DNA of 8,465 nt from an uncultured Altererythrobacter sp. (GTDB taxonomy: Bacteria > Pseudomonadota > Alphaproteobacteria > Sphingomonadales > Sphingomonadaceae): contig CALLIO010000171.1 in NCBI GenBank assembly GCA_938009055.1, positions 1 to 8,465 on the forward strand. Direction: 5' to 3'. The position numbers were made by a program, and so were the translations under genes. The notes under the pieces are model-generated. The model was given only the letters and a program-made list of their open reading frames with translations. It searched no databases and was not told the DNA's origin. The first letter of the stretch is position 1. Each line of letters opens with the position of its first letter. Of this stretch, positions 6,028 to 8,465 are shown in pieces.

Positions 6028-6579
6028 TCAGTTGCCAGCGGGAATGATCTCGCTCTTGCAGGGCGCCCCACTACTAAAAAATGTATGTTCTCGCTCGCGA
6101 TTGCCGAGGATCGCCTCTTCTTCCCGATCACCGCATGAGGCGCGAAAGATGTATTTCGCATCTGCGCTGCTTGCGCCGAACAGGTCAATCTTGACGTTTG
6201 GATTTCGAGGCGGGGAAGCGAAGAAGACCCGGTGCATCACTACTACATAATCGACAGAGGCATCGACATCATGAGTTTCGGGTGAGACGGCCCAGGTCAA
6301 CCGGCGTTGAACCGGATTGGAAGCTTCTGCGACGTCAAAACCCGCTGCGAACTGCTTGCCGATCCTATCACGCGACGCGGCGAGTTCGGCCGGACTCAAG
6401 AGTCCATCGCCATCTTTATCGACATCATCGAATGCGCTTACCGGAACGGAGACCAGAATATTGGCGGTGTGGCCTTCAATCTTCATCGTTGCCGATTGGC
6501 GATGCAGAAGATGTGCGTGCGCGTCGCATCCGGTGAAGGCAAGGGCAGTGAGCAGGCCCAGCGATGCAATTCGCATCAT
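6028..6579 (-). CDS. Single EF-hand lipoprotein
   Basis: 183-residue predicted lipoprotein, no function known to me. Signal MMRIASLGLLTALAFTGC puts lipidated Cys at 18. Asp19 at +2 would, by the enterobacterial Lol rule, retain it in the inner membrane, unlike the other lipoproteins here (Gly, Ser, Ala at +2). The mature start is His-rich (H21, H23, H26). A canonical EF-hand loop runs Asp54-Glu65 (DKDGDGLLSPAE) with Asp at 1, 3 and 5, Gly at 6 and Glu at 12, so calcium binding is likely. Only one hand is seen. The rest is beta-like (RRLTWAVSP, DYVVVMHRVFF, NVKIDLFG) with Cys149 and Cys174, a possible disulfide. The arrangement recalls the periplasmic N-terminal regions of some HupE/UreJ-type proteins (weak). 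Its ATG overlaps the YHYH stop (ATGA); a second ATG one codon later is equally possible. Confidence 0.82.
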   Translation of the reverse strand: MMRIASLGLLTALAFTGCDAHAHLLHRQSATMKIEGHTANILVSVPVSAFDDVDKDGDGLLSPAELAASRDRIGKQFAAGFDVAEASNPVQRRLTWAVSPETHDVDASVDYVVVMHRVFFASPPRNPNVKIDLFGASSADAKYIFRASCGDREEEAILGNREREHTFFSSGAPCKSEIIPAGN

Positions 6580-7910
6580 TGGCGTCCTCCACCACGCGGC
6601 GGTCGATTTCCATCCCGTGAGCCCCGACCTCCGCCGCGGCGCCCCCGCCCCAGGCCGGTACCGCGCTGTTCAGAACGAGGGGAGTTTTCGATCGATCCTT
6701 TCACGCAACGTTGCACAAAAGGAAATGCGTCAGTTGCAAAGTAGTGATAGATGCCTTCAGGGAACTCCGGTGTGACTCCAAAACGGCCGTTGCATTCGTC
6801 TAGGTCGCCAAGACCATCGACATATTCCCAGTCAGCTGTGAATGCGCCCATCGGAACGATATCCACCGATGGTCGACCGGAATCAGGAGATGCCTTCAGC
6901 CTGTAGCTGGGCTGCATCGCGCGCAATCCGGATATCATCACCGTCGGACTATCGTATCCAAATCGCGCATAGATCGGAAATCCATCCGCAGCCCAGGCGA
7001 TCAGTTGCATTTCCTGGCCGCGGAGCGCCGCTTCGGTAAGCATGCCTTCCGGAACGCCGTGATAGTGATAATGGCCGGTCGGTTGGACGTGGGCGTTGTT
7101 TTCATCTTCGCCGAAATCGAACACGTTTTGCCCAAGCGCCTCAATGGTCCAACGTCCGGTGCCTCGACCAAGATCGCACTGCGAGGGATCGTCAATTATA
7201 TCATCGCAGCGACCGGCAGTGCCAGGATCGAACTTCACACCGTTCAATGCTATTGCGGGCCTCTTGATGCGACCGCCAGGTCCGCTTGACGCAATGGGAC
7301 TGGTCGTAACGCTGTAGTTGACCGTTTGCGGGGAGATGGGGTTCGGGTTGTTTTCGTTCGGAAATTTGCCTGTTGAATGCATCGGTATGCTGTTTGCTGA
7401 AAGCACCCGCTGGCCGCGATCGCATGACCAGCTTGCCTTGCTTGGCAGGTCCAGTTGCGGATTGATATTGTCGACCGAGTGGTTGCACAGAACCCCCAAG
7501 GTATAAGCCTGCGTTTCGGGAAGAGGTGAACCGGTATTCGAGGCGCCCCGGCCTCTGCTGGGAGGGCCACTTGTGCCTTGAGCGCCTCCTTCCGGTCCTC
7601 CTCTATTGGACCTTCCGCCAGGCCTATCTCCTTCGGGGACGCATGCGAGAGGGAGCTCAGGGCGGGGAGCAAAACAGGTGCCCGAAGTGCCTTCAGCTAT
7701 GCAACTGTCGCCAGATGACTTGGCTTCACAGACTTTAAGCATCGCTTCAGATGGCCCTCCGCCGCGTTGCCCTGCTTGTGACATTGGAGGCGGTCCACCA
7801 GATTGCCCTTGCCGCGCGTTGCCAGGCGGCGTTGTGGCGCAGCCAAACAGAATGCCGATCGCTGCCAATGCCATCGCCGAACCGAAAATAGGTGATTTTG
7901 AATTTTGCAT
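6576..7910 (-). CDS. YHYH-domain lipoprotein with four-Cys module and Gly/Arg-rich tail
   Basis: Second YHYH protein of the block, 444 aa, first gene of the minus-strand operon. Lipoprotein signal 1-24, lipobox LFGC, Cys24 (Ala at +2). Next come a Gly/Pro/Gln-rich linker, a small four-Cys module (C61, C70, C79, C90; VCEAKSSGDSC...GTC...LAC) and a second Gly/Arg-rich linker (95-125). The YHYH domain spans about 195-405: RPAIALNGVKFDPG, HYHYH at 280-284, LIAWAADGFPIYARFGY, then LDECNGRFGVTPEF and a degenerate second motif YHYF (388-391). The tail 411-444 is Gly/Arg-rich. It shares domain order YHYH/ADGF/G-x-T/YHY with the protein at 1245-2381 but is far diverged, an old paralogue pair rather than a recent duplication. 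I chose ATG 7910 because the lipoprotein signal begins there and it lies 59 bases from the operator, as in the other operon; a TTG at 7964 would add 18 residues. Confidence 0.88.
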   Translation of the reverse strand: MQNSKSPIFGSAMALAAIGILFGCATTPPGNARQGQSGGPPPMSQAGQRGGGPSEAMLKVCEAKSSGDSCIAEGTSGTCFAPRPELPLACVPEGDRPGGRSNRGGPEGGAQGTSGPPSRGRGASNTGSPLPETQAYTLGVLCNHSVDNINPQLDLPSKASWSCDRGQRVLSANSIPMHSTGKFPNENNPNPISPQTVNYSVTTSPIASSGPGGRIKRPAIALNGVKFDPGTAGRCDDIIDDPSQCDLGRGTGRWTIEALGQNVFDFGEDENNAHVQPTGHYHYHGVPEGMLTEAALRGQEMQLIAWAADGFPIYARFGYDSPTVMISGLRAMQPSYRLKASPDSGRPSVDIVPMGAFTADWEYVDGLGDLDECNGRFGVTPEFPEGIYHYFATDAFPFVQRCVKGSIENSPRSEQRGTGLGRGRRGGGRGSRDGNRPPRGGGRQ

Positions 7911-7950
7911 TTTTGTGCCCAAAGGTGAAATTTTTGACGGAGGTGCACAG

Positions 7951-7969
7951 AAATTGTGGAGCAAATGTG
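7951..7969 (-). promoter_or_regulatory. Candidate direct-repeat operator of the leftward YHYH operon
   Basis: On the reverse strand CACATTT (7969-7963) is followed after GCTC by CACAATTT (7958-7951), half-sites 11 bases apart. CACATTTGCTCCACA differs by one base from the site at 1185-1199 upstream of the other operon. It lies 59 bases before the start at 7910, compared with 60. The IS copy 2 terminus begins only about 20 bases further out, so the site sits at the very edge of the cargo. An AT-rich AAAATTT near 7928-7934 is a weak -10 candidate. Confidence 0.6.
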
Positions 7970-7988
7970 TGTTGGTCTTAAAGGTTTG

Positions 7989-8012
7989 GATTCTGTCAGT
8001 CTAACTGCAACT
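7989..8012 (+). repeat. Left terminal inverted repeat of IS copy 2
   Basis: It matches the left end of copy 1 (255-278) at 21 of 24 positions, including CTGTCAG and CTAACTGCAACT. The partner end is outside the window. Confidence 0.75.
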
Positions 8013-8052
8013 AGTCTCTGGTTGGCGGAGTTGTCCCTTACCCAATGTGAGT

Positions 8053-8465
8053 TCAAGCCATAAGGCTTTGCCACTCAGCCAGTGCGGCTGAGCGGGCGGT
8101 CTTGTAAGTCTGTCTGTCGATGAGATGGCGCTGGGAGTTAAAGTGGTTGTGAACGTTGGCGTGGACTGAGGCGAACTTCTGGAGCGACTTCATCTGTCGA
8201 AATCTGAGCATTGCACGCTCTCGCCGCCGGAATGTTAGGTGGCTATTCTCAACTTGATTGTTCTTCCACCGACCCATTTCTTGGCGTTCAGCATTCCCAA
8301 GATCACACATGGCAGCTGGGTATGATTTGAGCCCGTCGGTTACGATTTTCTCTACCGGACCGTGCCGCTTCAGGGCTTTCTTCATGAAGCGTAGAGCAGC
8401 CTTCTTGTCTCGTGCCGTGGTGACGTAATTCTCGAGGATCTCGCCCTCTTGGTCCACCGCTTGCC
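8053..8465 (-). CDS. IS6-family transposase, C-terminal part (runs off the right edge)
   Basis: The open frame on the reverse strand enters at the window edge with QAVDQEGEI and ends at TGA 8053-8055, giving 136 complete sense codons. It carries the second catalytic Asp (VTDGLKSY), the Glu (NNQVENSH) and the RRRERAMLRFRQMKSLQKFAS block shared with copy 1. The C-terminus DRQTYKTARSAALAEWQSLMA is intact, which shows what copy 1 lost. By eye about four fifths of residues agree between the two; differences cluster around the second Asp region (HGPVEKIVTDG against HGSPNEITTDG). The first Asp and the helix-turn-helix lie outside the window. It is transcribed towards the YHYH lipoprotein gene, so read-through into that operon is possible. 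Confidence 0.9.
   Translation of the reverse strand, partial: QAVDQEGEILENYVTTARDKKAALRFMKKALKRHGPVEKIVTDGLKSYPAAMCDLGNAERQEMGRWKNNQVENSHLTFRRRERAMLRFRQMKSLQKFASVHANVHNHFNSQRHLIDRQTYKTARSAALAEWQSLMA

Larger units (their letters stand above)
255..8465. mobile_element. Candidate IS6-type composite (pseudo-compound) transposon, right end outside window
   Basis: Two IS6-like elements in the same orientation bracket about 6.9 kb of cargo (1095-7988): two lipoprotein operons and a two-component system. IS6-family elements typically mobilise DNA between directly oriented copies through cointegrates or circular translocatable units. The two copies differ at many residues, so they are not fresh duplicates. 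The 8 bases outside the left end (GCGCGGTG) do not recur beside either inner end (TCCTATGC at 1095-1102; AAGGTTTG or AGGTTTGG before 7989). A target duplication for the whole unit would have to be sought beyond the right edge. Seen: layout and orientation. Inferred: actual mobility. Confidence 0.45.
7989..8465 (-). mobile_element. IS6-family insertion sequence, copy 2 (left part only)
   Basis: It begins near 7989 with the same terminus as copy 1 (GATTCTGTCAG against GGTGCTGTCAG, then CTAACTGCAACT in both), followed by a related non-coding tail and the C-terminal half of a transposase on the minus strand. It has the same orientation as copy 1. The sequences differ throughout, so it is a sister element rather than a copy. 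The exact first base is uncertain by one or two positions, and the right end lies beyond the window. Confidence 0.82.

Noticed and set aside
7606..8004. Long plus-strand open frame opposite the second YHYH gene
   Set aside because: It mirrors the Gly/Pro-rich coding strand, lacks a plausible start signal and runs into the IS end. The opposite frame has a signal peptide and YHYH domain.
7978..8010. Hybrid promoter from the IS copy 2 end (TTGCAG on the reverse strand as -35) driving the leftward operon
   Set aside because: No acceptable -10 lies at 16-18 bases; candidates such as AAACCT are poor.
1..8465. tRNA, rRNA or CRISPR array
   Set aside because: I saw no regularly spaced repeats, cloverleaf-like segments or rRNA motifs on either strand by reading; a covariance search was not possible.

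Overview
The window looks like a piece of an alphaproteobacterial replicon. I cannot tell chromosome from plasmid. A sphingomonad/erythrobacter-type host is a guess from protein style and weak Shine-Dalgarno sites, not from a marker gene. It holds a 6.9 kb cargo block bracketed by two IS6-family insertion sequences in the same orientation. The outer edge at the left is the first 38 codons of a small exported protein (1-115, minus).

Layout: (1) 1-254, start of an exported protein and its upstream region, with two small inverted repeats. (2) 255-1094, a complete IS6-like element with matched ends; its transposase lost its last 16 residues to an in-frame stop. (3) 1095-1244, a promoter region with a hairpin, a palindrome and a direct-repeat operator candidate. 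(4) 1245-3753, plus-strand operon of a YHYH/fibronectin-III lipoprotein, a MORN-type repeat exported protein and an SCO1/SenC-type lipoprotein; the genes overlap by 1 and 4 bases. (5) 3857-6024, a BaeSR-like two-component system overlapping by 4 bases. (6) 6028-7910, minus-strand operon of a second YHYH lipoprotein and a single-EF-hand lipoprotein, overlapping by 4 bases and convergent with (5) after a 3-base gap. (7) 7951-7969, a second copy of the operator candidate. (8) about 7989-8465, the start of a second, related but not identical IS6-like element that runs off the window.

How the genes may work together: five exported proteins, four of them predicted lipoproteins, are encoded around one sensor kinase/regulator pair. 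The two outward-facing operons share a 14-of-15-base match (CACATT[C/T]GCTCCACA) lying 60 and 59 bases before their start codons. It is built from two CACATT-like half-sites 11 bases apart, the arrangement favoured by OmpR-family regulators. The simplest reading is one regulon: the BaeR-like protein controls both operons. The cargo would be an envelope module with metal-binding potential: His-rich YHYH motifs, a CxxxC plus His SCO copper site, a His-rich SCO N-terminus and a Ca-type EF-hand. The substrate is unknown; copper is suggested only by the SCO protein. I regard this YHYH-MORN-SCO / TCS / YHYH-EF-hand block, potentially mobile through IS6 copies, as the candidate undescribed system here.
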